From the NCBI GenBank assembly GCA_023230425.1, contig JALNXI010000017.1:1-15152 (forward strand): 15,152 nt of DNA. The letters run 5' to 3'. Below the pieces are notes generated by a model. That model searched no databases and was not told the origin of the DNA. It saw only the letters and a program-made list of their open reading frames with translations. The translations under genes and the position numbers were made by a program. The DNA is from Methanoculleus sp. (GTDB taxonomy: Archaea; Halobacteriota; Methanomicrobia; Methanomicrobiales; Methanoculleaceae). Shown one piece after another: positions 1-7,032 of this stretch (the stretch's first letter is position 1; every line of letters starts with the position of its first letter).

Positions 1-846
1 CTTCACGATACCGTAAGCCTCCTCAAGGGTCGCGGTCTTCGGGACGACCAGGTGGAGGTCCACGAACCGGTTCGGCCCCGACCGGCGGGTCCGGAGCCGG
101 TGGAAACCGATGACGGCCGAGCAGTGCTCGTTGATAATCTCCCGGATCCGGGCCTCCTCCTCAGGGGGGAGGCTCCGGTCGACGAGGTCCTCGAACGAAC
201 GCCGGATAAGATCGAATGCCGCCTTCAGGATGATGACGGCGACCCCGAGCGCGACGAAAGAGTCGAGGATCGTAAGTCCGGTGAGCCGGATCAGGACGAG
301 ACCGCCCACGACCCCTGCGGAGGTGTAGACGTCCGTCCGGAGGTGCCAGGCGTCGCTCTCAAGCGCAATCGACTCGGTCTTCTTCGCCACCGCCATGAGA
401 CGGGAAGAGACGTAGAGGTTTATCCCGGCCGAAAGCAGCATGACGGCGATACCGAACCCCAGCGCCTCGACGTTCAGCGTCTCCTCTCCGCCGAGGAGGT
501 TTCTCACCGCCTCGTTGATGATCAGGACGGCGGCCACGAGGATAAGGACCGCTTCGAGGAGGCCGGATATGCTCTCGTACTTCCCGTGCCCGAAGGTGTG
601 GCACTCGTCGGGGGGCTGGGCCGAGCGCCGGACCGAGAAGTAGGCAATGATCGCGGCTATCAGGTCAATAGCGGAGTGGATCGCCTCGGATATGATACCG
701 ACCGAGCCGATGGCGACGCCGACGGTCAGTTTTGTTACGACGAGAAACGTGTTCGATGCGACCGAGAGGCGTGCGGTCTTCTCTTTCAGCACGCCATCCA
801 GACCCGGAGCATCCTCCTTTCCCGCTCCCGGAGCGATCTCTCCCAT
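1..846 (-). CDS. Cation diffusion facilitator (CDF) family metal efflux protein, C-terminus cut by window edge
   Basis: A membrane antiporter of the CDF family, expected to export divalent metal ions (Zn2+, Fe2+, Mn2+ or similar) in exchange for protons. The 282 visible residues cover the membrane domain and part of the cytoplasmic domain. Hydrophobic segments lie near residues 30-50, 52-70, 95-111, 127-146, 173-190 and 192-210. The metal-site pairs of TM2 and TM5 are visible as His57/Asp61 (HSAID) and His168/Asp172 (HLRTD), with the family motif FGHGKYE near 85-91. The HD-HD set is most often linked to zinc in this family, but specificity cannot be fixed from this alone. The cytoplasmic region after about residue 213 begins the ferredoxin-like dimerisation domain and runs off the window. 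I chose the ATG at 846; an in-frame GTG at 870 would add eight residues, and a GGTGGAGG tract sits there, rather far from the ATG. The gene follows pyruvate kinase by about 60 bases on the same strand. Confidence 0.92.
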   Translation of the reverse strand, partial: MGEIAPGAGKEDAPGLDGVLKEKTARLSVASNTFLVVTKLTVGVAIGSVGIISEAIHSAIDLIAAIIAYFSVRRSAQPPDECHTFGHGKYESISGLLEAVLILVAAVLIINEAVRNLLGGEETLNVEALGFGIAVMLLSAGINLYVSSRLMAVAKKTESIALESDAWHLRTDVYTSAGVVGGLVLIRLTGLTILDSFVALGVAVIILKAAFDLIRRSFEDLVDRSLPPEEEARIREIINEHCSAVIGFHRLRTRRSGPNRFVDLHLVVPKTATLEEAYGIVK

Positions 847-869
847 GATTGATAAGTGTTCGACCTCCA

Positions 870-893
870 CCGGGATAGGGTTTTTCGTCCCGG
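870..893 (-). terminator. Small hairpin between pyk and the CDF gene
   Basis: The inverted repeat CCGGGA / TCCCGG (870-875 and 888-893) encloses a T-rich loop on the plus strand. It lies just beyond the pyruvate kinase stop and before the CDF start. It could weaken read-through or be an RNA processing site, but it lacks a T-tract on the minus strand, so a true terminator is doubtful. Confidence 0.3.
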
Positions 894-906
894 GAGGGAG
901 GGGCTC

Positions 907-2406
907 TCAATCGACCGTGAGGATGATGAGCGAGTCGGTCCCCTCGCGCCCGGGGGATACCCCCTCGGTGAGCACCACGCGCTCCCCGGGCTGGATAAGC
1001 CCTGAGTCCCGGATCGAATCGAGGATCGCCCCATGCCAGTATTCCTTCTCGCTCCGGATCAGGAACGGGCAGACCCCGTAGGAGAACGCCAGGAATTTGA
1101 GGGTGCTCGGGTTCCGGGTGAACGCAAGGATCCAGGCCTCGGGCTTGAACCGGGAGATGCTCCGGGGCGTGCTCCCGGAGCGGGTGGGCGTCAGCACGAA
1201 CCGGATGCCGAGCGCATCCAGCGCCTCGATGACGTTTAAGGAGACGACGTCATTGACAGTGATCTTCTCCCGGCCCTTCCCCTGCCGAAAGTAGTCGAGC
1301 GGGGCGCACCCGGCCCCGACGGTTGTGCGCTTCTCCTCGGTCGAGCGGGCGATCTTCGCCATCATCGCAACCGTCTCGACCGGGTACTTCCCGATGGTCG
1401 TCTCCTCGGAGAGCATGACGGCATCCGTCCCGTCGAGGATGGCGTTGGCGACGTCGGTCACCTCCGCCCGGGTAGGGCGGATGTTGTCGGTCATTGACAT
1501 CAGCATCTGGGTAGCGGTGATCACCGGCCTGCCGAGTATGTTGGCTTTCTGGATGATCCGCTTCTGCACCGCCGGAACCTCCTCGATGGGGGTCTGGACC
1601 CCGAGATCGCCCCGGGCGATCATGACCCCGTCAGTCTCCCGGAGGATCTCGTCGAGGTTTGCGAGCGCCTCCTGCCGCTCGATCTTGGCTATCACACGGA
1701 TGGACTTCCCGGATCTGGCCGCATACTCCCGGGCCTTCCGGATATCCTCCACCCGCTCGATGAACGATATGCCGAATGTGTCAAGTCCTTCGGCGAGCCC
1801 GAAATCGATGCACTCGAGGTCGCGGTCGGTCACGGCGCTGAGCGCAACGATCCCCCCGCCGCCGACAAGGCTCATCCCCTTGCGCGAGAGGAGGGGGCCG
1901 CCGATGACCACCGTCGCCCGGACATCGCTCTCGGTGACCTCGTCGACCCGGAGTTGGAGGAACCCGTCGTTGAGGAAGACGGTGCTCCCCTCTGAGACCA
2001 GCTGCGGAAACTGATCGAACTCGACGGGGATCCGTGAAGAGTCCCCCGGCGCCGGGGAAGTCGTGAGGGTGACGACCTCGCCCTTGTGGAGTTCCATAGG
2101 CTCGTTCGCGAGGTCGCCGATCCGGATCTTCGGCCCCGGGAGGTCGATCAGGATCGTGACAGGGATCCCGGTATCCTCCGCTGCTGCCCGAATGTTTTTG
2201 ATGTTCTCCCGGTGCTCGTCGAACGTACCGTGGGAGAGGTTGAGTCGGGCGACGTTCATGCCGGCGCGGACCATCCGGGCGAGCACCTCCCGGGATCGGG
2301 ATGCGGGCCCGATGGTACAGACAATCTTGGTCTTCTGGTCAGGCAGGCTCATCCGCTTCCGTTTTGCCTGCTCGGATATCCGCTGCAGCACCTCTTCGAG
2401 CATCAT
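907..2406 (-). CDS. pyk: Pyruvate kinase
   Basis: Converts phosphoenolpyruvate and ADP to pyruvate and ATP in the cytoplasm. Full length (499 residues from the first ATG). Numbered from that start, the A domain carries KTKIVCTIGPAS (25-36), RLNLSHG (54-60, substrate Arg54, K+ ligands Asn56 and Ser58) and LIDLPGPKIR with Asp88. The B domain follows. The catalytic lysine is in VIAKIERQEA (Lys241, Glu243), then ARGDLGVQ (Asp267) and ITATQML (Thr298), and RPTRAEVTDVANAILDGTD. The C-terminal domain after about residue 370 ends in LIILTVD. The start is uncertain: 2406 gives an 18-residue lead not typical of the family, while the ATG at 2352 (MSLPDQKTKIV, 481 residues) fits the usual N-terminus; neither has a good ribosome site. 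In a methanogen this enzyme works at the pyruvate/PEP node. Its position beside the cobalt genes suggests no functional link. Confidence 0.96.
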   Translation of the reverse strand: MMLEEVLQRISEQAKRKRMSLPDQKTKIVCTIGPASRSREVLARMVRAGMNVARLNLSHGTFDEHRENIKNIRAAAEDTGIPVTILIDLPGPKIRIGDLANEPMELHKGEVVTLTTSPAPGDSSRIPVEFDQFPQLVSEGSTVFLNDGFLQLRVDEVTESDVRATVVIGGPLLSRKGMSLVGGGGIVALSAVTDRDLECIDFGLAEGLDTFGISFIERVEDIRKAREYAARSGKSIRVIAKIERQEALANLDEILRETDGVMIARGDLGVQTPIEEVPAVQKRIIQKANILGRPVITATQMLMSMTDNIRPTRAEVTDVANAILDGTDAVMLSEETTIGKYPVETVAMMAKIARSTEEKRTTVGAGCAPLDYFRQGKGREKITVNDVVSLNVIEALDALGIRFVLTPTRSGSTPRSISRFKPEAWILAFTRNPSTLKFLAFSYGVCPFLIRSEKEYWHGAILDSIRDSGLIQPGERVVLTEGVSPGREGTDSLIILTVD

Positions 2407-2421
2407 AAAGTATCTTCAGGT

Positions 2422-2457
2422 TCCGACATCGGATTAACCTTCGCCCGACAGGGTCGG
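2422..2457. promoter_or_regulatory. Two short inverted repeats upstream of pyk
   Basis: TCCGA-CA-TCGGA (2422-2433) and CCGAC-AGG-GTCGG (2445-2457) sit about 15-50 bases upstream of the first pyk ATG and share the half-site CCGA(C). They could be operator half-sites or small hairpins. No regulator is recognised. In GC-rich DNA such small palindromes are common. Confidence 0.25.
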
Positions 2458-2468
2458 CAGGCCACGGG

Positions 2469-2474
2469 AAAAAA
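2469..2474 (-). terminator. T-tract terminator after cbiO
   Basis: On the minus strand a run of six T (CCCTTTTTTCCC) lies about 45 bases after the cbiO stop in otherwise GC-rich DNA. Short T-runs without a strong hairpin are the usual archaeal termination signal, so this plausibly ends the cbiMNQO transcript ahead of the pyk promoter. Confidence 0.45.
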
Positions 2475-2519
2475 GGGTATGCAGGGGTTACGCGCCTGGC
2501 CGGGAGCGGTGCGGCCCCA

Positions 2520-3722
2520 TCACTCCAGGACGGATTCCCGGCCGGGCCCGGTGCTCCCCGGCTCCCGCACCGGGGTCACAGCGAGCGCCCGCCCGCTCTC
2601 GGCGCTGTACTCCCCGATACGTCGATGGACGTGCTCGACCATACCTCCGGTGGTGATGATGAGCGAGTTCTCCCCGATGAGGGCTTTTAAGATGCACTTA
2701 TCGATGACCCCGTAGGTGTAGTCGAGGAGGATCCGCTCCCGGTTGGCGAACTCCTTGGCGCGGGTGCCCATCGCCCCGACATGGTCGATCGTGCCCTGCT
2801 CCACGAGCGCCCGCAACTCATCGCCGCCGGTCCGGTCGGCGTTGCAGAGATAGATCGTCCCGGGGTCGTCCCGGGCCGGGGCGTGGCCGTGCATCGCCCG
2901 CTCGATCCGGTCGGTGAACTCGAGCACGCTCTTCGGGGGAACGTCACGGTCGATGACGCCCCGGAGGCCGAGCTCGTTGTAGAGGTCGAGGAGGGCCGGC
3001 GGCTTTAGGCGGGCGGCCGCGAGGAGGCTGTGGTCCGAGAAGACCTCCTCCGGCGGCCCCCGGGCGAGGACCCTTCCGCGCTCCATGAGGATGACCGAGT
3101 CAGCCCAGCGGTACGCAAGTTCGACGTCGTGGGTGGATATGAGCACTGTCCGGCCGCCGGAGGCGAGTTCGTCGAGGAGTTCCATCACCTCTTCAGAGCT
3201 TGCGGGGTCGAGGGTGTTGGTCGGTTCGTCGAAGACAAGGACTGCCGGCTCCATAGCGAGGATGCCGGCGATGGCGACCCGCTTCTTCTCACCGCCGGAG
3301 AGGTGGTGGGGCGGCCTCTTCTCGTAGCCCCGGAGCCCGACGTAGCCGAGGGCGTCCCGGACCGCTCGCCGGACGACGTCGGGAGGGAGGCCGAGGTTCA
3401 CCGGTCCGAAGGCCACGTCCTGCTCAACGGTCGGGGCGATGATCTGGACGTCAGGGTTCTGGAAGACGAACCCGACACGGCGGCGGAGGTCCCGGAGACT
3501 CCGGTTGTCGTAGGCGAGCGGCCGGCCGGAGAAACGAACCTCGCCCGACGCCGGCCGGAGCATGCCGTTGAGCATCAAAAGAAGCGTCGACTTCCCGGCG
3601 CCGTTCGGGCCAACGAGGGCGGTCTTTGACCCGGCAGCGATCCGGACGCTCACCCCGGCAAGGGCGGTCGGGCCGTTTGGGTAGGTGTAGGTGACGTTGT
3701 CGATTTCAAGCAGTGGTGTCAT
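2520..3722 (-). CDS. cbiO: CbiO cobalt ECF transporter ATPase with an additional C-terminal domain
   Basis: ATP-binding subunit that powers cobalt import with CbiM, CbiN and CbiQ on the cytoplasmic face. The ABC domain (about 1-235) has Walker A GPNGAGKST (38-46), Q-loop Gln88 in FQNPDVQI, signature LSGGEKKR (141-148), Walker B VLVFDEPT (161-168) and switch His198. The start at 3722 overlaps the cbiQ stop by four bases (ATGA) and gives MTPLLEIDNV, the normal beginning of the family; upstream extension in this frame is only a shadow of cbiQ. At 400 residues it is far longer than the roughly 280 usual for CbiO: after a linker, residues about 285-390 form a second compact region (conserved-looking HVGAMGTRAKEF at 314-325 and LIITTGGMVEHVH at 354-366). 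I do not recognise that domain. It may be regulatory or metal/nucleotide sensing, but this is inference. Confidence 0.95.
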   Translation of the reverse strand: MTPLLEIDNVTYTYPNGPTALAGVSVRIAAGSKTALVGPNGAGKSTLLLMLNGMLRPASGEVRFSGRPLAYDNRSLRDLRRRVGFVFQNPDVQIIAPTVEQDVAFGPVNLGLPPDVVRRAVRDALGYVGLRGYEKRPPHHLSGGEKKRVAIAGILAMEPAVLVFDEPTNTLDPASSEEVMELLDELASGGRTVLISTHDVELAYRWADSVILMERGRVLARGPPEEVFSDHSLLAAARLKPPALLDLYNELGLRGVIDRDVPPKSVLEFTDRIERAMHGHAPARDDPGTIYLCNADRTGGDELRALVEQGTIDHVGAMGTRAKEFANRERILLDYTYGVIDKCILKALIGENSLIITTGGMVEHVHRRIGEYSAESGRALAVTPVREPGSTGPGRESVLE

Positions 3723-4495
3723 ACGAGTACAAGACCTCCGGTGCAGAGCGAGATGCCGAAGACGGCCCCGATGTAGAGCAGGGCCGCCGCGAGCGCGAGG
3801 AAGGAGACCGGCCGGGCATCGCCCGGGATGCCGAGTCTGCCGTCGTAACAGCGTGCGTCCATCGCGAGGACCAGGGCTTCGCCGCTCTCCCAGGTCCGGA
3901 GGAAGAGCGCTCCCGAAAGCATCCCGAACGACTGCACCGACTCCCGAAACCGGCCGTAACCGAGGCGCATCACCTGCGAGCGGTAGATCTGACCGGCCTC
4001 CTCGATGAGGATGAAGATGAACCGGTAGGTGAGCATGGCGAGATCGATGAAGACGGTGGGCACCCGCAGCCTCCGGAGGATGTCGAAGACCTCGGTCATC
4101 GGCGTCGTGAGCGCGATGAAGTAGAGCGAGCACATGCCCCCGAAGACCCGGGCGAGGAGGAGGACGGCGAGGTTCGCGCCGCCGGTCGTGATGGTGAGGG
4201 GGAGGCCGGGAACCTCGATGAGCACCGCTCCGTCGGCGGTGATGAAGAGGACCACGGCGATGCTCATCACAGCAAATGAGACCGGGATGAGGAGGATCCG
4301 GGCGTAGAACCGTGCGGGGATCTTCGCGAGAGCGAGGATGACAGCGCTCATCGAGGCCGCGACCAGGAGGGGGGCGACGGGGCCGGGCGACGAGACGCAG
4401 AGGAGGATGCTCGAAAGTCCGATGAGGAGTTTGAGGCTCGTGCTCGTTTGCCGGAGGCCGTTTTCCTGGGCAAAGTCTTCGAGCACCTCGTACAT
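3719..4495 (-). CDS. cbiQ: CbiQ cobalt ECF transporter coupling (T) subunit
   Basis: Integral membrane coupling protein that links CbiO ATP hydrolysis to the substrate-binding CbiM/CbiN unit. It has 258 residues, with hydrophobic segments near 20-36, 39-57, 65-86, 106-128, 150-166 and 232-256. The coupling region contains TYRFIFILIEEAGQIYR (156-172) and, near 212-219, MDARCYDG, matching the Ala-Arg-Gly type motifs of EcfT/CbiQ that contact the ATPase, here with Cys in place of Gly. The start at 4495 is supported by an AGAGGA ribosome site seven bases upstream (4503-4508). It overlaps cbiO by four bases and follows cbiN by 41 bases. Only one ATPase gene is present, so a CbiO homodimer is expected. 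Confidence 0.95.
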   Translation of the reverse strand: MYEVLEDFAQENGLRQTSTSLKLLIGLSSILLCVSSPGPVAPLLVAASMSAVILALAKIPARFYARILLIPVSFAVMSIAVVLFITADGAVLIEVPGLPLTITTGGANLAVLLLARVFGGMCSLYFIALTTPMTEVFDILRRLRVPTVFIDLAMLTYRFIFILIEEAGQIYRSQVMRLGYGRFRESVQSFGMLSGALFLRTWESGEALVLAMDARCYDGRLGIPGDARPVSFLALAAALLYIGAVFGISLCTGGLVLV

Positions 4496-4528
4496 CTTCT
4501 CGTCCTCTTACCAGGTTCGCGGGAGTAC

Positions 4529-4536
4529 CAAAAAAA
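4529..4536 (-). terminator. T7 tract directly after the cbiN stop codon
   Basis: On the minus strand the cbiN TGA is followed at once by seven T residues (4536-4530), the only gap of note inside cbiMNQO. Such a tract could cause partial termination in an archaeon, giving less CbiQ/CbiO than CbiM/CbiN message. This is a sequence observation with inferred function. Confidence 0.3.
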
Positions 4537-4836
4537 TCAGGCGGTTTTCCTGCTCGCCCGCCAGTAGCCGAAGACGTAACCTATGATCACGGCGCCGATG
4601 GCGGCCTGCAGGGCGAAGAGGAGCGATTCAACCTCACCGCTCGGGGGTGCCCAGAAGGGCTCGATCCAGGGTTCGTAGCCGGAAGCCTCGATGAGGTCGG
4701 CAGCCGCGCCGTCCGCCCCGCCCCAGGCCTCCTCCCCTTCGCCGAGGCTGGCCCGGATCGCGGCGTCCTGGAACAGGAAGACGGCGGCAAAGACGATGAT
4801 GAGCGCGGCGACCGCAATCTCCATGCCGTGCTTCAT
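4537..4836 (-). CDS. cbiN: CbiN cobalt transport accessory subunit
   Basis: Small two-helix membrane protein that associates with CbiM and is required for cobalt loading in CbiMNQO systems. Of 99 residues, TM1 is about 6-22, an acidic extracytoplasmic loop about 23-68 (GADGAAADLIE, SGYEPWIEPFW) and TM2 about 70-91, followed by a positive tail (RASRK). The ADL-(I)E...GYEPW...P-SGE-(V)ESLLFALQAAIGA pattern is characteristic of the family. Its start overlaps the cbiM stop by four bases (ATGA), indicating translational coupling. The presence of CbiN, rather than NikL/NikN type partners, favours cobalt over nickel as substrate. Confidence 0.94.
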   Translation of the reverse strand: MKHGMEIAVAALIIVFAAVFLFQDAAIRASLGEGEEAWGGADGAAADLIEASGYEPWIEPFWAPPSGEVESLLFALQAAIGAVIIGYVFGYWRASRKTA

Positions 4837-5525
4837 GCGGCGGCCTCCTGGAGTTTTTTGATGGTGCTCTCGGAGAGGAGGTTTAAGCGGGTGAGGATCT
4901 CGGGTTTGAGCTGGACGATGTACTTGAAGACCAGCATGATGACCGCGCCCTCGATGATGGCGAGCGGGACCTGGGTGACGGCGAAGATCGCGGCGAAGGC
5001 CGAGAACGCCCCGAGGAACCCGGCGGTTCCCGGGAATGCGAGCGCGAGCTGGACCGAGGTGACGACGTAGGTGGCAAGATCGGCAAGGGCTGCGGCGACA
5101 AAGACCGTCGCGTAGGTGTTCGCGCCCGCCCGGGTCCCGACCTTATAGATGAGGTAGGCGACGGCGGGCCCCGCGATCCCCATCGAGAAGACGTTCGCCC
5201 CGAGGGTGGTGATCCCGCCGTGCGCGAGGAAGACCGCCTGGAAGACGAGGACGATCAGCCCGAGAACGGCGGCGATGCAGGGGCCGAAGAGGACAGCACC
5301 GAGTCCGGTCCCCGTGGGGTGGGAGCAGCTCCCGTTGAACGAAGGGAGTTTGAGCGAGGAGAGGACGAAGACGAAGGCGCCTGCGACGGCAAGGAGCGGC
5401 AGGGCTTCCCGTTTCTCCTGTACGAGTTTGTTGATCTGGTACAATCCGATGATAATGAAGGGCAGGGAGACGAGAAACCAGACCTGCCACCAGGGGCTTG
5501 GTAAGAATCCTTCCATGATGTGCAT
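4833..5525 (-). CDS. cbiM: CbiM cobalt ECF transporter substrate-binding subunit
   Basis: Membrane S-component that binds Co2+ and passes it to the cytoplasm. It begins with MHIMEGFLP, the invariant N-terminal metal loop: the free Met1 amine and His2 bind the metal in CbiM/NikM structures. A further conserved His is in GSCSHPTGTGLGA (His69), equivalent to the third ligand described for NikM. The 230 residues contain about seven hydrophobic segments. Because Met1 must be the true N-terminus for binding, the start at 5525 is secure; it also has GGTGGA (5531-5536) five bases upstream. First gene of cbiMNQO, divergent from the cbiA-type gene. NikM proteins share these motifs, so nickel cannot be fully excluded, but the CbiN partner argues for cobalt. 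Confidence 0.96.
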   Translation of the reverse strand: MHIMEGFLPSPWWQVWFLVSLPFIIIGLYQINKLVQEKREALPLLAVAGAFVFVLSSLKLPSFNGSCSHPTGTGLGAVLFGPCIAAVLGLIVLVFQAVFLAHGGITTLGANVFSMGIAGPAVAYLIYKVGTRAGANTYATVFVAAALADLATYVVTSVQLALAFPGTAGFLGAFSAFAAIFAVTQVPLAIIEGAVIMLVFKYIVQLKPEILTRLNLLSESTIKKLQEAAA

Positions 5526-5657
5526 GATTTTCCACCAGTATACCGCCGTGCCGGCGCTCCATCCAAACTAACTTGTCTTAATGCAAATTAATTTGATGTA
5601 TCGAGGTTATCTCAGGTCATATTTATCTTCTGCGGTATTCAACACTATTGGAACGAT
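5526..5657. promoter_or_regulatory. Divergent cbiM / cbiA promoter region with a 12-base palindrome
   Basis: A 132-base AT-rich intergenic region between cbiM (minus) and the a,c-diamide synthase gene (plus). For the plus gene, ATATTTAT (5619-5626) is a TATA-like element about 35 bases before the ATG, so the leader would be very short. For cbiM, the perfect palindrome CAAATTAATTTG (5584-5595) lies about 60 bases upstream of the start and could be its TATA element, an operator, or both. I see no cobalamin-riboswitch-like structure. Shared regulation by a metal-responsive repressor is plausible but inferred. Confidence 0.5.
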
Positions 5658-6989
5658 ATGTGCCCGATTCCACGAATTGTCGTCGCCGGAACCCACAGCG
5701 GCTGCGGTAAGACAACGCTTGCAAGCGGCCTGATGGCGGCGCTCGCCGCCCGGGGGCTTGCCGTCCAGCCGTTCAAGGTGGGCCCGGACTTCATCGATCC
5801 CGGCCACCACTCGGCCATCTGCGGCCGGATATCGCGCAACCTCGACCCGTTCATGATGGGGGAGGCGGGGGTGCGGGAGACGTTTGTCCGGGCCTCTGCC
5901 GGCGCCGACGTCGCCGTCGTCGAGGGCGTGATGGGGCTTTACGACGGCCTCGACGGGACCGATACCGCGAGCACGGCGCACGTCGCGAAGATCCTCGACG
6001 CCCCGGTGCTCCTCGCGGTAGACGCGAAGGGCGCTTCAAGGAGCGTCCACGCAGTGGTCCTGGGCTACGCAGGGTTCGACCCGGGGGTCCGGGTTGCCGG
6101 GGTCGTCTTCAACCGGGTCGGGAGCCCCCGTCACCGGGCGCTGATCGAGGCCACGCAGAGCCTCCCGGTCTACGGGTGGGTCCCCCGGCGGGACGATCTT
6201 GCGGTCGCGAGCCGGCACCTCGGGCTCGCGATGGCGGCCGAGACGGGGGCGATGGCGGGGTTCGGCGCGGTGGTGGAGGCGTCCTGCGATCTTGACAGGA
6301 TTATAGACCTCGCCCGGGCGGTCCCGCCTCTCCCGGAGCCGCCGGAGGTTTCGGGGCGGCCGGAGGAGGGGATCCGGGTCGGCGTCGCCCATGATGCGGC
6401 ATTCTGCTTCTACTACCAGGACAACCTTGAGGGGCTCGCGCGAGCCGGGGCGGACCTGGTCTCTTTTTCGCCGGCACAGGACCGGCTCCCGGATGTGGAC
6501 GCCCTCTACCTCGGGGGAGGCTACCCAGAACTCCACGCAGAGGCGCTCGCAGCCTCTCGCTGCCGGGAGGATATTCGTCGGGCGGTCGACGACGGCATGC
6601 CGATCTACGCGGAGTGCGGCGGGCTCGTCTACCTCACAGAACGACTGGTGACCGGCGACAGCGACCACCCGATGGTCGGTGTCCTCCCGGCGGTGGCGGA
6701 GATGACGGGCCGCATCCAGGGCCTCGGCTACGTGGAGGCCCGGGTGGTCGGCGGGGCGCCGGTCCTTGCGCCGGGTTCCGCCTTCCGGGGCCACGAATTC
6801 CACTACTCACGCCTCGAGTGTGCTCCCGACGCAAGGTTTGCCCTGGAACTCCTCCGGGGCCGGGGGATCGACGGCGGCCGTGACGGACTTGTCGTGCAGA
6901 ACACTGTAGGCCAGTATACCCACGCCTACTTCCCGGTCGGGTTTGCCGAAACACTGGTGCGGGCCGCCGGGGCATACCGGCGGGCGTAG
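5658..6989 (+). CDS. cbiA: Cobyrinate a,c-diamide synthase family protein (CbiA, or the F430 enzyme CfbB)
   Basis: ATP- and glutamine-dependent amidation of the a and c acetate side chains of a tetrapyrrole ring. Of 443 residues, the N-terminal dethiobiotin-synthetase-like domain has the P-loop GTHSGCGKTT (11-20), KVGPDFIDPGHH (40-51) and VVEGVMGLYDG (87-97). The C-terminal class I glutamine amidotransferase-like domain (from about 238) has the nucleophile Cys320 in YAECGGLVYL, then GHEFHYSRLE (378-387) and His422 in QYTHAYFP. The start ATG at 5658 gives MCPIPRIVVAG directly before the P-loop. The substrate could be cobyrinate (CbiA) or Ni-sirohydrochlorin (CfbB); methanogens use paralogues for the two. 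The neighbouring cobalt importer favours CbiA, but no visible residue settles it. Ends in a large hairpin overlapping the stop codon. Confidence 0.9.
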   Translation: MCPIPRIVVAGTHSGCGKTTLASGLMAALAARGLAVQPFKVGPDFIDPGHHSAICGRISRNLDPFMMGEAGVRETFVRASAGADVAVVEGVMGLYDGLDGTDTASTAHVAKILDAPVLLAVDAKGASRSVHAVVLGYAGFDPGVRVAGVVFNRVGSPRHRALIEATQSLPVYGWVPRRDDLAVASRHLGLAMAAETGAMAGFGAVVEASCDLDRIIDLARAVPPLPEPPEVSGRPEEGIRVGVAHDAAFCFYYQDNLEGLARAGADLVSFSPAQDRLPDVDALYLGGGYPELHAEALAASRCREDIRRAVDDGMPIYAECGGLVYLTERLVTGDSDHPMVGVLPAVAEMTGRIQGLGYVEARVVGGAPVLAPGSAFRGHEFHYSRLECAPDARFALELLRGRGIDGGRDGLVVQNTVGQYTHAYFPVGFAETLVRAAGAYRRA

Positions 6990-7015
6990 GGGAAGTCCCC
7001 CGCACCCCGCCGGTA
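6975..7015. terminator. Bidirectional hairpin between convergent genes
   Basis: TACCGGCGGG (6975-6984) pairs perfectly with CCCGCCGGTA (7006-7015), with a second small stem GGGG-AAGT-CCCC (6989-7000) inside the loop. The left arm lies in the last codons of the cbiA-type gene. On the minus strand a run of five T (7022-7026) precedes it, right after the lipoprotein stop. It probably separates the two convergent transcripts. Confidence 0.5.
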
Positions 7016-7032
7016 CGGGTGAAAAATGAGGG

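Noticed and set aside
52..852. Plus-strand frame of 266 codons at the left end
   Set aside because: It is the antisense shadow of the CDF transporter, whose minus-strand protein has the expected membrane helices and metal-site motifs.
3723..4133. Upstream extension of the cbiO reading frame to 537 codons
   Set aside because: The added 137 codons lie inside cbiQ in another frame, are His/Arg/Pro-rich, and the ATGA overlap at 3719-3722 gives the normal CbiO start.
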